Origin: Occallatibacter gabretensis
Lineage (GTDB): Bacteria; Acidobacteriota; Terriglobia; Terriglobales; Acidobacteriaceae
Length of the DNA stretch: 64,000 nucleotides
Assembly: GCF_001449115.1 (NCBI RefSeq)
Contig: NZ_LAIJ01000009.1
Location: forward strand, 124,001 to 188,000
Reading direction: 5' to 3'
The notes under the pieces are model-generated. The model had not been told where the DNA came from. It did not search any database and saw only the letters and a program-made list of their open reading frames with translations. Of this stretch, positions 7,976 through 15,848 are shown piece by piece. The first letter of the stretch is position 1, and each line of letters begins with the position of its first letter. Made by a program: the position numbers and the translations under genes.

Positions 7976-8146
7976 TCAGCGCGGCCTTTTCGGGTCCATG
8001 AGGATGAGTGGCCGGATGACCGTCTGGAGGCAGGACGCGCAGCAGAATGGGCCGAACTCCACATCCGGCACATGAGTGCGATGGCACACCGGGCAGCGGA
8101 CCACCTTGACCTCTGGCTTTTTCTTCGGGCTTTTGACGATGGGCAT
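7976..8146 (-). CDS. Zinc-ribbon-like small protein of the element
   Basis: A 56-residue protein with a basic N-terminus (KSPKKKPEVKVVR) followed by CPVC and, about 15 residues on, CCASC. This is the spacing of a small zinc ribbon, and the fold is likely nucleic-acid binding. The ATG at 8146 is preceded by GAGAGAG; an upstream in-frame ATG (8275) would add an unrelated basic segment that overlaps the neighbouring gene. It lies 7 bp after the previous gene. Confidence 0.55.
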   Translation of the reverse strand: MPIVKSPKKKPEVKVVRCPVCHRTHVPDVEFGPFCCASCLQTVIRPLILMDPKRPR

Positions 8147-8153
8147 CGCTCTC

Positions 8154-8351
8154 TCAATCTGCCGGGCAAAGCGCCAGGAGGCGCGAGGCGACGACGCGGA
8201 CCTGGGAGTACATCTCGTACGTGGTTTCGGCGACGGCTGCGTCCCAGATGTCCTCTGCCGCGCGGCAAAGGGCATGGGAAAGCAGCGCCGCAGCGGGAGA
8301 TTGCGGCACCAGTGCGCCCATGACTTGAGGGGTGGGGGGTGGGGTGGTCAT
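8154..8351 (-). CDS. Small hypothetical protein of the element
   Basis: A 65-residue protein, Pro-rich at the start (MTTPPPTPQ) and helical after that. The ATG at 8351 overlaps the stop codon of the previous gene (ATGA), the same coupling seen at the other junctions of this operon, which is the main reason to call it real. No family recognised. Confidence 0.5.
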   Translation of the reverse strand: MTTPPPTPQVMGALVPQSPAAALLSHALCRAAEDIWDAAVAETTYEMYSQVRVVASRLLALCPAD

Positions 8352-8728
8352 TTTTTCGTTCCTTTCGTCTGGTGGAGGGTCATGGCAACCTGTGCCGCGT
8401 AAAGCAGTTGTGAACCGTCGCGCCCGTTGAAGACTTCCAGCGCGATGCCTTGCGCGACGGCGGCAATGTGCGCTTTTATGGCCGCGCGGGAGTCCATCTT
8501 GGGCAGCGCCAGCTTGTAGGCCACCTGTGCCATGCGTAGCGCCTCAGCTTGAGTCTTGCCCTTTTCGATTGCTACGCCGTGTGCGTGATCCCAGGCGTCT
8601 TTGCAGTGCCGCAAGGCCCGTTCGATGATTGGTGTGCGGTCCCGCTCGTTCAGGACCGCATGAAGCGTGTGGATGGTGTCTGCCTCAGTTCGTTCCACCA
8701 GTGCCGATGCGATGGCCGGTCGTCTCAT
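8348..8728 (-). CDS. Element-borne paralogue of the conserved protein at 3010-3423
   Basis: A 126-residue, helical, soluble protein whose start overlaps the integrase stop (ATGA at 8725-8728). The segment LPKMDSRAAIKAHIAAVAQG followed by LLYAAQVAM matches LPELDSRQNVRDYAACIAHA and LLYAAQVIL in the chromosomal protein at 3010-3423; the N-terminal halves differ, and this copy lacks the Cys-rich start. I do not know the family. Presence of one copy on an element and one free in the chromosome suggests the family travels with mobile DNA. Confidence 0.65.
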   Translation of the reverse strand: MRRPAIASALVERTEADTIHTLHAVLNERDRTPIIERALRHCKDAWDHAHGVAIEKGKTQAEALRMAQVAYKLALPKMDSRAAIKAHIAAVAQGIALEVFNGRDGSQLLYAAQVAMTLHQTKGTKK

Positions 8729-9710
8729 GCGATTTTCCTTTCTGAGTTAAAGCGCACGGCCTCCAGCAGGCTGGCTTCTACTGGCTCCCGGTCGTGGTCA
8801 AGATAGTGAACGGTTGAGCGCAGCGATTTGTGCGCCAGTAGATTTCTCACTGCGTTCAGGTCACGTGTGCGCCTGTAGACGGCGACGGCGGCGGCGCGCC
8901 TGAAATCGTGATAGCGGAGGTCGCGTTCGATGCCGATCCGCTTGCGCCATCGACTGTGGTAACGCCGCACGGTGTCTGCCCCGACCACCTTGGCATTGCC
9001 ATGTTCACTCCACAATTGCTTGACGAATGGCTCGTTGCTGTCCAAGTCGCACTCATCGAGGACTGCTGCAATGTCTTCGGGAATCGGGATGGTGATGGGC
9101 GTTCCGTACTTTGTGGTTGTCCTGATTTCGCGCAGCCGCGAATCGTAATGCTCCGGGCTCAGCTTGACCGCTGTTCCGCTTCGCAATGCCAGCACCGAGC
9201 AAAAATGCAGCATGAGCCTATAGCCGCGATTACGGCTCTTGTTGACACGGTTCCACTCATCCTCTGTGGCCACAATGTTCCGAGGCCTCACGTTCAAAAA
9301 GCGAGTGAAAACATCGCTGTGATCCACAGTCCCATGCACTTTGTGCAGCCACTTGAAGACGCGCTTAGCGGCAGAGACATACAGCGCCTTAGTGCCTTGG
9401 GTGTATGGTGCAGCCTCCAGCCTTGCGCAGAACTCCGCTATGTCTGCCGCCCGGACCTCACGCGGCTTTTGCCCGCCCATCTGCGCGATGATGCGATTGA
9501 TGCTATTTTGCTCACATTTTTTGCCACTGTATGCGACGCGGAGGATGTGGCTAAGAGTGCCTTCCGCGTCTGATGAGGGCGGGCAATTTGCTTTTGCTCG
9601 ACCTCATAGGCGTGGGCAGCTTTGGCTGATGTGAAGGCTTTGCGGTGACGCTTGCCCTTCTTGTCGCGCCAATCTGCGAAGAAGCAGTTGCGCTTGTCGT
9701 CATAGAACAT
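8725..9710 (-). pseudogene. Tyrosine recombinase/integrase, frameshifted
   Basis: The N-terminal part starts at the ATG at 9710 (CGGGGAACC upstream) with an arm-binding domain (MFYDDKRNCFFADWRDKKGK, AFTSAKAAHAYEVEQKQ). The catalytic part is in another frame: a core-binding domain (about LSHILRVAYSGKKCEQNSI, then VRAADIAEFCARL), then the catalytic domain with the first Arg in LALRSGTAVKL, a beta-hairpin Lys in TTKYGTP, HDFRR, LLAHKSLRST and the Tyr nucleophile in HYLDHD. All catalytic residues are present. The span is 986 nt, one base short of a whole number of codons, and joined it would give about 329 residues, normal for the family. The shift lies between about 9612 and 9445; both a base loss near CCGCCCTC and -1 slippage on the A6 run (about 9513-9518) would fit. 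Confidence 0.8.
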
Positions 9711-9745
9711 GGTTCCCCGTTTACCATGTCCACCGCCCCGATGCT

Positions 9746-9812
9746 GGACAGCAGTGGACAGCAAGCCGGTTTTGATTTAGCCGCTCGTTATGCGGCTCCC
9801 GGTCTGCTGTCC
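9746..9812. promoter_or_regulatory. Right arm-type sites (integrase or excisionase)
   Basis: GGACAGC at 9746-9752 and 9756-9762 and the inverted form GCTGTCC at 9806-9812 mirror the three copies at the left end. The innermost two overlap the region upstream of the integrase gene, so bound integrase could also regulate its own promoter. Confidence 0.55.
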
Positions 9813-9813
9813 T

Positions 9814-11955
9814 TTATCGGCCCGATTCGGTCCAGAGGAAGGTCATTTCGTCGGCGTGGTCCTGGACTGCCTGCTCGACGCTGATGCCGTCTGAGTGGCC
9901 GCCGGCGAGCGAGTAATGGAGCAAGACGGGCCGGCCGCTGGTGCTGGCGGATTGGACGAGCGGGGTCATTTTACGGGCGTGGAGCGGGTCGACGCGGGTG
10001 TCGGAGTCGCCTGTAAAGAACATGATGGCGGGGTATTTCGTGCCGGCCTTTACGTTTTGGTATGGAGAATACTCCAGGAGAAACGGGAACTGCTTTTCGT
10101 TTTCGGCAGAGCCGTATTCGGTGGTCCACTGCGGCCCCTGCTCGAACTTTTGATAGCGAAGCATGTCGAGGAGCGGGTAGCCGCACCAGACGGCAGCGAA
10201 GAGCTCGGGATGCTGCGTGAAGGATGCGCCCATGAGCAGGCCGCCGTTGGAGCGGCCGGTGATGGCGAAGTGCGCGGGCGAAGTGTACTTGTTGTCGATG
10301 AGGTATTGAGCGGCGGCGAACCAGTCGTCGAAGACGTTCTGCTTTTTCTCGAACATGCCCTGCTCGTGCCATTTTTCGCCGTACTCGCCGCCGCCGCGCA
10401 TGTTGGGCAGCGCGAACCAGCCGCCCTGGCTCATCCACCAGGCCCATTCGGGGTTCCAGTGGGGAGTCATGGAGAGATTGAAGCCGCCGTAGCCGGACAT
10501 GAGGAGGCGGATGGAGCCATCCTGCTTGATTCCCTTTTTGCCCGCGATGAATATGGGGATTTTGGTGCCGTCTTTTGAGGTGTAGAAGGCCTGCTTGAGG
10601 GTGTATTCGGCGGGGTTGAAGGGGATTTTAGGCTGCGCGAAGATGTCGTGCTTACCGGTAAGGGTGTCGAGGCGGTAGAGGGTGGGCGGCTGGATGAAGG
10701 ACTCGAAGCTGAACCAGGCGTAACGCTGGCGGGGGCGGCCGGAGATGCCGGAGGCGGTGCCGATGCCGTCGAGTGAGACTTTTCCGGCTGGTTTGCCGGC
10801 GAGGGTGTAGGTGGTGATGTCGGATTGCACGTCGTGGAGGCGGCGGAGGTAGATTTTATTGCCGGCGATGGAGAAGTCGTCGGTGACATCGGTGGACTCG
10901 GGAATGATCTGCGTCCAAGAGTCGACGACGATACCGGGATCGGCTTTCATGAGGCGGTAGTTGGGGGCTTTGTAATCGGTGAGGACGTACCAGGCGTTTT
11001 CGGCGCGGATGGCGGAGAAGCGGGAATCGACGCCCCAGATGAGGGGTTCAAAGAAAGTGTCTGGTTTGCCAGAGGCAGGCTTGGTGAGGTCCTTGAAGAC
11101 GATGTCGACGCGACGCGCGGGGACGCCGCGATTGACGGTGACGACGAGGTAATGCTGGTCGTCGGTGACGGAGGCGGAGAAGAGATCGATGGGGCCGAGC
11201 GGCTCGCCGCGGAACTCATGGCCGAAGAGAAGCTCGTCCCTGGTGGGGCGCTCGCCGAGTTTGTGTTCGTAAAGGAGGGTGCCGGTGCGCTTCTGGATGG
11301 TGTAGAAGAAGGCGGTGTTGTCGGGCGTGAAGGCGACGGAGCGGTAGAGGCCGGCGGGGAGCTCGTCTTCGAGGGTCTTGCCGGTTTTGACGTTGTAGAC
11401 GTGGAGGGCGGTTTCGTCGGCTCCGCCCTGACGGAGACCGTAGATGAGCAAGGTTCCATCGTGCGAGACGGCGGAGAGCGAGACGGAGGTGTTGGGGTCG
11501 CGGGAGAGCTGGGCGGGGTCGATAAGGCGCTCGTCTCGTTGCGTAGAGACGGGGCCGGTGTATGTGCGGCGGATGTAGATGGAGGATTGCTCTTCTCCGG
11601 CGAGGCGTTTGGTGAAATACAGAGCGCCGTTGCGGTCGATGGGTGTGGACCAGCGGGCTACGTGCTCGAGGGCGTCTAGGTCATCGACGACTTCCGAGCG
11701 GATGTGGGCCTGCTTGAGATAGCGCTGGGTGTATGCGTTCTGCGCTTCGATGTAGGCGCGGGTGTCGGGGCTTTTTGCGTCTTCGAGCCAGCGGTAGTTG
11801 TCGACGATCTTTGTGCCGAAGTAGTTGTCGAAGACGGGATTGGATTGGGTGGCGGGCGGTGCGGGGAGGGTGATGTTGTCGCGGCCGTGGATGGCTTGCG
11901 CGGATGCGGGAATGAGCGTGCTGGCGAAAATGAGAGCGGCGGCGACTGGGCGCAT
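9814..11955 (-). CDS. Prolyl oligopeptidase family (S9A) serine peptidase
   Basis: A 713-residue protein with a signal peptide (about residues 1-19, ending near SAQA), so probably periplasmic. Residues about 40-430 form the beta-propeller gate domain that limits access to small peptides. The C-terminal alpha/beta hydrolase domain has GRSNGG with the nucleophile Ser near residue 570, Asp in DSDTRVDP near 655 and His in GGHSDG near 686. Length and catalytic set are normal, so it should cleave oligopeptides after proline (EC 3.4.21.26). The ATG at 11955 has GGAG nine bases upstream. The final codon and stop are supplied by the integrated element; the native end is at 6474-6497. The change is His to Arg at the last residue and is unlikely to affect activity. 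Confidence 0.93.
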   Translation of the reverse strand: MRPVAAALIFASTLIPASAQAIHGRDNITLPAPPATQSNPVFDNYFGTKIVDNYRWLEDAKSPDTRAYIEAQNAYTQRYLKQAHIRSEVVDDLDALEHVARWSTPIDRNGALYFTKRLAGEEQSSIYIRRTYTGPVSTQRDERLIDPAQLSRDPNTSVSLSAVSHDGTLLIYGLRQGGADETALHVYNVKTGKTLEDELPAGLYRSVAFTPDNTAFFYTIQKRTGTLLYEHKLGERPTRDELLFGHEFRGEPLGPIDLFSASVTDDQHYLVVTVNRGVPARRVDIVFKDLTKPASGKPDTFFEPLIWGVDSRFSAIRAENAWYVLTDYKAPNYRLMKADPGIVVDSWTQIIPESTDVTDDFSIAGNKIYLRRLHDVQSDITTYTLAGKPAGKVSLDGIGTASGISGRPRQRYAWFSFESFIQPPTLYRLDTLTGKHDIFAQPKIPFNPAEYTLKQAFYTSKDGTKIPIFIAGKKGIKQDGSIRLLMSGYGGFNLSMTPHWNPEWAWWMSQGGWFALPNMRGGGEYGEKWHEQGMFEKKQNVFDDWFAAAQYLIDNKYTSPAHFAITGRSNGGLLMGASFTQHPELFAAVWCGYPLLDMLRYQKFEQGPQWTTEYGSAENEKQFPFLLEYSPYQNVKAGTKYPAIMFFTGDSDTRVDPLHARKMTPLVQSASTSGRPVLLHYSLAGGHSDGISVEQAVQDHADEMTFLWTESGR
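9821..9837. repeat. Right attachment core (direct repeat of 6481-6497)
   Basis: A 17 bp identical copy of CCCGATTCGGTCCAGAG. On the minus strand it encodes the C-terminal residues LWTESG of the prolyl oligopeptidase; the next codon and stop (AGA-type Arg replaced by CGA, then TAA at 9814-9816) come from the element. Confidence 0.85.
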
Positions 11956-12030
11956 GATGGGGTGCTCCGCGAGTTTTTTGATTGGGAACAGAATACAGAA
12001 AGACGGGGACTGAGGGGTTAGGAACTAAAA

Positions 12031-12099
12031 GCACGCGGGGGCTAAAGCCCGGTCGCTTTTCAGTCATTTTCGGCACGACTAAAGTCGCGCTCTGACACG
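12031..12099. repeat. Intergenic hairpin repeat R3
   Basis: Two adjacent small hairpins, GGGCTAAAGCCC and CGGCACGACTAAAGTCGCGC, ended by CTGACAC. A second copy with the same order and spacing lies at 15695-15764. Confidence 0.75.
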
Positions 12100-12113
12100 A
12101 CGCTATCAAGGAT

Positions 12114-12267
12114 AGCGGGTTGCTATCCCACCCATGGCGGATGAAACTGCGCCATGGATGGGGCAGCCGGCTGTGGTGGTGGAGCTGACGAAAGGCAAAA
12201 GCAAGAACAACCGCAGGTCCTTCGACTCGTTTCGCGCGGAACGCGCGAAACTTCGCTCAGGATGACA
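12114..12267. repeat. Composite intergenic repeat R2-R1
   Basis: R2 (12114-12172) carries the stem CATGGCG/CGCCATG between TCCCACC and ATGGGGCAGCCG. R1 (12191-12267) carries GTTTCGCGC-ggaac-GCGCGAAAC between the constant TCCTTCGACTC and GCTCAGGATGACA arms. Degenerate GCTCAGGATGACAC-like fragments continue to about 12365, filling most of the gap before the next gene. Confidence 0.85.
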
Positions 12268-12416
12268 AACCATATTTATCGCTCAGGATGACACGCTGGT
12301 GGGGGCGTGTGCCTATGTTCAGGATGACACGCCTTAATGGGTGGGAGGCTCCGTTCAGGATCACAAACTTTTGTGGGAGAACGGGTAAATGATGCGCGCG
12401 GATAAAATCTAGGTTA

Positions 12417-14072
12417 GTGATAGAGCAAGGTTCAACCGGAGAGATAGCGCGGCCTGCGGCGATGCCGATGTGGAAGCGGGTGCTGGGCGTGCTGCGGCCT
12501 TCGCGGGCGCATACGGCTTCGACGGCGACGCTTCTGCTGATGGTTTCGACGCTGGTGTCGAGCCTGATCGGGCTGGTGCGGACGCAGTACATTGCCCATA
12601 AATTCGGCAGCGGCATGGAGGCGGATGCCTTCAATGCGGCGTTTGTGCTGCCGGACATGATTATGTACTTCCTGGTGGGTGGCGCGGCTTCAGTGACGTT
12701 TGTAACGATGCTGACGCGCTACCGCGATTCCGCGCGCGAGGCTGAGGCTGAGCGATCGCTCTCTGTGATTCTGACGACGATGCTGCTGGTGCTGGGAGCG
12801 GCGATTGTGCTGGCCGAGGTGCTGGCTCCTTATTACGTGAAGTGGTGGTTCAGCGGCTTTAGCCCGGACAAGGTGGCGTTGTGTGTAAGCCTGACGCGGA
12901 TTCTGCTGCCTGGGCCGTTGTTCTTTTTTTCGGGCGGATTGCTGGGCGCTGTGCTGCTGGTGCGAAAGCAGTTCACGATCCAGGCGATCACTCCGCTGAT
13001 TTATAACCTGGGCACGATTTTTGGCGGCGTACTGCTGGTGCAAAAGATGGGAGTGTCCTCACTGGCGCTGGGCACGACGGCGGGCGCGTTTTTGGGGCCG
13101 TTTTTGCTGAACTGGATCTTTGCGCGGCGCGCCGGGACGCGCGTGAAGCCGATGTTGGACTGGAAGGATGAAGGGCTGCACGAGTGGGTGAAGCTTTCGC
13201 TGCCGCTGATTGTGGGCGTCTCGCTGGTGACGGCGGATAGCTGGATCATTACCCACTTTGCTTCGTCGACCGGTGGCGCGATTTCACTGATGAATTATGC
13301 GAAGCGGCTGTTTGCCGCACCAATGGCGATGCTGGCGCAGGCAGCGGGCGTAGCGACGATGCCGTTCTTTACGAGCCTGTGGTCCAAGGGCAAGCGATTT
13401 GAGTTTGCGACGGGTGTGGCGGACTCGGTTTCACGCGTGGTGTCGATGGGATTTCTGCTGGCATCCGGGTTGATTGCGCTGGCGATGCCACTGGTGGACC
13501 TGTTGTTCCGGGGCGGACGCTTTTCACGCAGCGATTCCGGATGGTTCGTGATGTACTTCTCGATCTTCTGCTTGTCGATGTTTCTCTGGTCAGCGCAGAC
13601 GATTTATGCGCGCGCGTTTTATGCGGCGGGAAATACTTTTACGCCGATGGTAGCGGGAACGATTGTGACCCTTGTTTCGCTGCCGATTTATGCGGGCATG
13701 TATCACTGGATGGGCGCGACGGGGCTGGCGATTGCTTCCGACATTGGCATTACGCTGCAGACGGTGACGCTGGCTGTGCTGCTGCATCAGCGGCGGATGG
13801 TTTCACTGGCCGGGCTGGACTATGCGGAGATTGGGCGGTGCGTGCTGGCGGCATTGGCTGCGGGCGGCGCGGTGTGGCTGGTCTTCAGCGTGGGTATGCG
13901 CGTGTTGATGCATGCGCTGCATCGGGACGGGGGTGCGACGAGCCGGGTGGGCGATCTGCTGGTGCTGGTGGCGGGGAGTGCGCTTTGGATGGCTGTGGCG
14001 TGGCTGGTGCTGGAGCGGATGGGGTCGACGCTGCCGAGGGTGGTTTGGAAGAGGTTGGGGTTGGCGCGGTGA
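12417..14072 (+). CDS. murJ: MurJ/MviN-family lipid II flippase-like membrane protein
   Basis: A polytopic inner-membrane protein of up to 551 residues with about 14 hydrophobic segments. The N-terminal region (STLVSSLIGLVRTQYIAHKF, then ADAFNAAFVLPD) has the pattern of MurJ/MviN: Arg in the first helix region, then the D-A-F-x-x-A-F-x-x-P motif. MurJ moves lipid II across the inner membrane for peptidoglycan synthesis; members elsewhere act on exopolysaccharide lipids. The GTG at 12417 is possible, but the ATG at 12462 gives a start closer to the family norm; neither has a strong ribosome site. The gene is flanked on both sides by hairpin repeats and has no operon partner. Confidence 0.85.
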   Translation: MIEQGSTGEIARPAAMPMWKRVLGVLRPSRAHTASTATLLLMVSTLVSSLIGLVRTQYIAHKFGSGMEADAFNAAFVLPDMIMYFLVGGAASVTFVTMLTRYRDSAREAEAERSLSVILTTMLLVLGAAIVLAEVLAPYYVKWWFSGFSPDKVALCVSLTRILLPGPLFFFSGGLLGAVLLVRKQFTIQAITPLIYNLGTIFGGVLLVQKMGVSSLALGTTAGAFLGPFLLNWIFARRAGTRVKPMLDWKDEGLHEWVKLSLPLIVGVSLVTADSWIITHFASSTGGAISLMNYAKRLFAAPMAMLAQAAGVATMPFFTSLWSKGKRFEFATGVADSVSRVVSMGFLLASGLIALAMPLVDLLFRGGRFSRSDSGWFVMYFSIFCLSMFLWSAQTIYARAFYAAGNTFTPMVAGTIVTLVSLPIYAGMYHWMGATGLAIASDIGITLQTVTLAVLLHQRRMVSLAGLDYAEIGRCVLAALAAGGAVWLVFSVGMRVLMHALHRDGGATSRVGDLLVLVAGSALWMAVAWLVLERMGSTLPRVVWKRLGLAR

Positions 14073-14110
14073 GTTGTTCGTGGTTAGTGGTTAGCCCGAT
14101 GGTGGAGAGC

Positions 14111-14270
14111 TAGCGGGAGTGTTATCCCACCCTTGGCGCAAAAACAAAGACGCGCCAAGAATGGGGCACCCGAGTGTTGTGGTGGGTGGACGAAAGCAAG
14201 AGCAAAAGCAACCGCAGGTCCTTCGACTCGTTTCGCGCGGGACGTGCGAAACTTCGCTCAGGATGACACT
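14111..14270. repeat. Composite intergenic repeat R2-R1
   Basis: R2 (14111-14171) has CTTGGCGC and GCGCCAAG around an A-rich loop (aaaaacaaaga) between TCCCACC and ATGGGGCACCCG. R1 (14191-14270) has GTTTCGCGC-gggac-GTGCGAAAC between the constant arms. Confidence 0.85.
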
Positions 14271-14307
14271 TCTTTTATTGCTATTGGGGCATTGAATTGA
14301 AGACACA

Positions 14308-14331
14308 CGAGCCCTGCCTGAGCAGGGCTCG
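14308..14331 (-). terminator. Hairpin downstream of the bactofilin gene
   Basis: CGAGCCCTGC (14308-14317) and GCAGGGCTCG (14322-14331) form a perfect 10 bp stem with a four-base loop, 48 bp past the bactofilin stop codon on the minus strand. There is no T-run. Confidence 0.45.
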
Positions 14332-14379
14332 GTGAACGAGCTGTAATGTAAACGCGGCGGTGAGCCGCGGGGACTGCGT

Positions 14380-14880
14380 TTAGACGGTGGCTTTGGCCGG
14401 CTCTGCTGCGGGAGCTGCCGCCTTACCCTGCGCGTCTGACTTGCGGATGTCGATGCCGCCCTTGAAGAAGGCTCCGTCTTCAATGCTGATACGTGCTGCC
14501 GAGACGTCGCCGGTTACGGCGCCTTCCGCGCGGATGTCGACGCGATCGGTGGCCGAGACATTGCCGCGGACCTTGCCGAGAACGACGACTTCACGAGCAG
14601 TAATGCTGGCTGCGACCTGCCCATTGCGGCCGACAGTGCAGCGGTTGCCGTTGAGCACGATGCTGCCCTCTACCTTGCCATCGATGGTCAGCGATTCCGT
14701 ACCGGTGATTTCACCCTTGATGAACAGCCCCTTGGTAATGGTGGCCTGCTCACCGGAGACCGCGGCAGTGGCGCGCGCGGGCTCATGCGAAGCCACTGGC
14801 GGCGCTGGTGAGCGCGGGGCCTCGGGGGTGGGGGTGGCATTCGGGGTCTCGGGCTGGCTGGGTTTCCACATACGATTCAA
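14380..14880 (-). CDS. Bactofilin-family cytoskeletal protein
   Basis: A 166-residue protein. A Pro/Ala-rich, probably disordered N-terminus (residues 1-45) is followed by the bactofilin beta-helix (about 47-145): KGLFIKGEITGTESLTIDGK, VEGSIVL, VVVLGKVRGNV and VTGDVSAARISI, repeating with the usual period of hydrophobic and Gly residues. Bactofilins polymerise without nucleotide and help organise cell shape or polar structures. AAGGAA stands about five bases before a TTG at 14880 and about 15 before the ATG at 14871, so TTG may be the true start. The C-terminal tail is Ala/Lys-rich, as is usual. Confidence 0.88.
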   Translation of the reverse strand: MNRMWKPSQPETPNATPTPEAPRSPAPPVASHEPARATAAVSGEQATITKGLFIKGEITGTESLTIDGKVEGSIVLNGNRCTVGRNGQVAASITAREVVVLGKVRGNVSATDRVDIRAEGAVTGDVSAARISIEDGAFFKGGIDIRKSDAQGKAAAPAAEPAKATV

Positions 14881-15077
14881 TGTAATTCCTTTCCAATAAC
14901 TTCCAAAATAAGATGGCGACGGGGGAAAATCGTGCGAATCCGCGCGGCTGCTGCCATTCTACTCGGGTTGACGCGGTATGCGCCCGGGACGCTCGCGGAA
15001 AAATATTTGAAAAGGTGCTGAGCAAGATACTGCTGTGCACGTCGGTTTCGGAGTGGGAATAAGGATGGATTCTGGGT

Positions 15078-15638
15078 TCAGGCGGGCTGCGTGGGATGGG
15101 TTTTCACCAGCAGCAGCGCGGCTGTGAGCCAAAGGATGGCGGCCATGATGAGGCTGGCGCAGAGTGTGCGTGTTCCGGAATCAGGGATTAGAGAAGATGC
15201 GATCATGCCGAGCAGGGAGAGCGCTCCTGTCCAGTAGTAGAGCGGCACTTCAAAGAGGCGGGCCAGGGGCAGGAAATGCAGGCCGATGATGACGGCGGCG
15301 GCGATGGGAATCCAGTCGCCGAGGCCGAGATGGTTGAGGAGCCCCGCTGCGAGTCCGATCAACAGGCCTTCGGCTGTGAATATGATTCCGAACCACATGC
15401 CGGCACGTTTGCCTTTGGCTGCAGCGATGGGGTCGTCAATGCTGGGAATTTTTCTCCAGGAGATGAGGCGCTGGAGGCATAGCGTGATGAGTACGATAGC
15501 AACGACAATGCCGGCGGGGATGGACCAGATGGGATGCGCGTGCCAGAGAGCCAGGGCGAGAATGCACCAGACGGCTCCGAAGAGTGTGAGGATGGCTGCG
15601 CCTGCGATAACTCCGCGCGCGTGGGCGACGGTGGACAT
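15078..15638 (-). CDS. Hypothetical membrane protein with about six membrane segments
   Basis: A 186-residue protein with hydrophobic segments near residues 10-32, 36-54, 82-103, 110-126, 135-150 and 156-178, joined by short charged loops. The start at 15638 is chosen for GGTGA four bases upstream. I recognise no family; the paired helices and size recall small permease-like or DUF proteins, and no partner gene is adjacent to suggest a substrate. Confidence 0.6.
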   Translation of the reverse strand: MSTVAHARGVIAGAAILTLFGAVWCILALALWHAHPIWSIPAGIVVAIVLITLCLQRLISWRKIPSIDDPIAAAKGKRAGMWFGIIFTAEGLLIGLAAGLLNHLGLGDWIPIAAAVIIGLHFLPLARLFEVPLYYWTGALSLLGMIASSLIPDSGTRTLCASLIMAAILWLTAALLLVKTHPTQPA

Positions 15639-15694
15639 GGGCTCACCATACATGAGTTGTTGGGTGGAGGCGAATTTTGGTCGTGGGTCAGTTT

Positions 15695-15764
15695 GAACGC
15701 GGGGGCTAAAGCCCAATTCTTATTTCAGCTCTTTTCGGCACGACTAAAGTCGTGCCCTGACACA
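15695..15764. repeat. Intergenic hairpin repeat R3
   Basis: Second copy of the unit at 12031-12099: GGGCTAAAGCCC, an AT-rich spacer, CGGCACGACTAAAGTCGTGCC and CTGACAC. In this copy the second hairpin is perfect. Confidence 0.75.
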
Positions 15765-15848
15765 AAAGCAATTTGAGTTGAGACACTATCGGTGTTTTTT
15801 TGGAGTTGACTTGCGAGCCGAGAACGGCGGGGGCTGTAGGCTGGTGCT

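Larger units (their letters stand above)
6481..9837. mobile_element. Small integrative element in the 3' end of a prolyl oligopeptidase gene
   Basis: The element is bounded by a 17 bp perfect direct repeat (6481-6497 and 9821-9837) and has a tyrosine-integrase gene next to the right end. Matching clusters of TGGACAGCA-like sites lie at both ends (6541-6579 and 9746-9812). It sits exactly where the target gene's reading frame ends, and the element supplies a replacement last codon and stop. The cargo is one minus-strand run of small genes plus about 540 bp of hairpin-rich DNA. No relaxase, replication protein, capsid, toxin or known defence gene is visible. With its integrase frameshifted, it may be immobile now. 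Confidence 0.85.
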
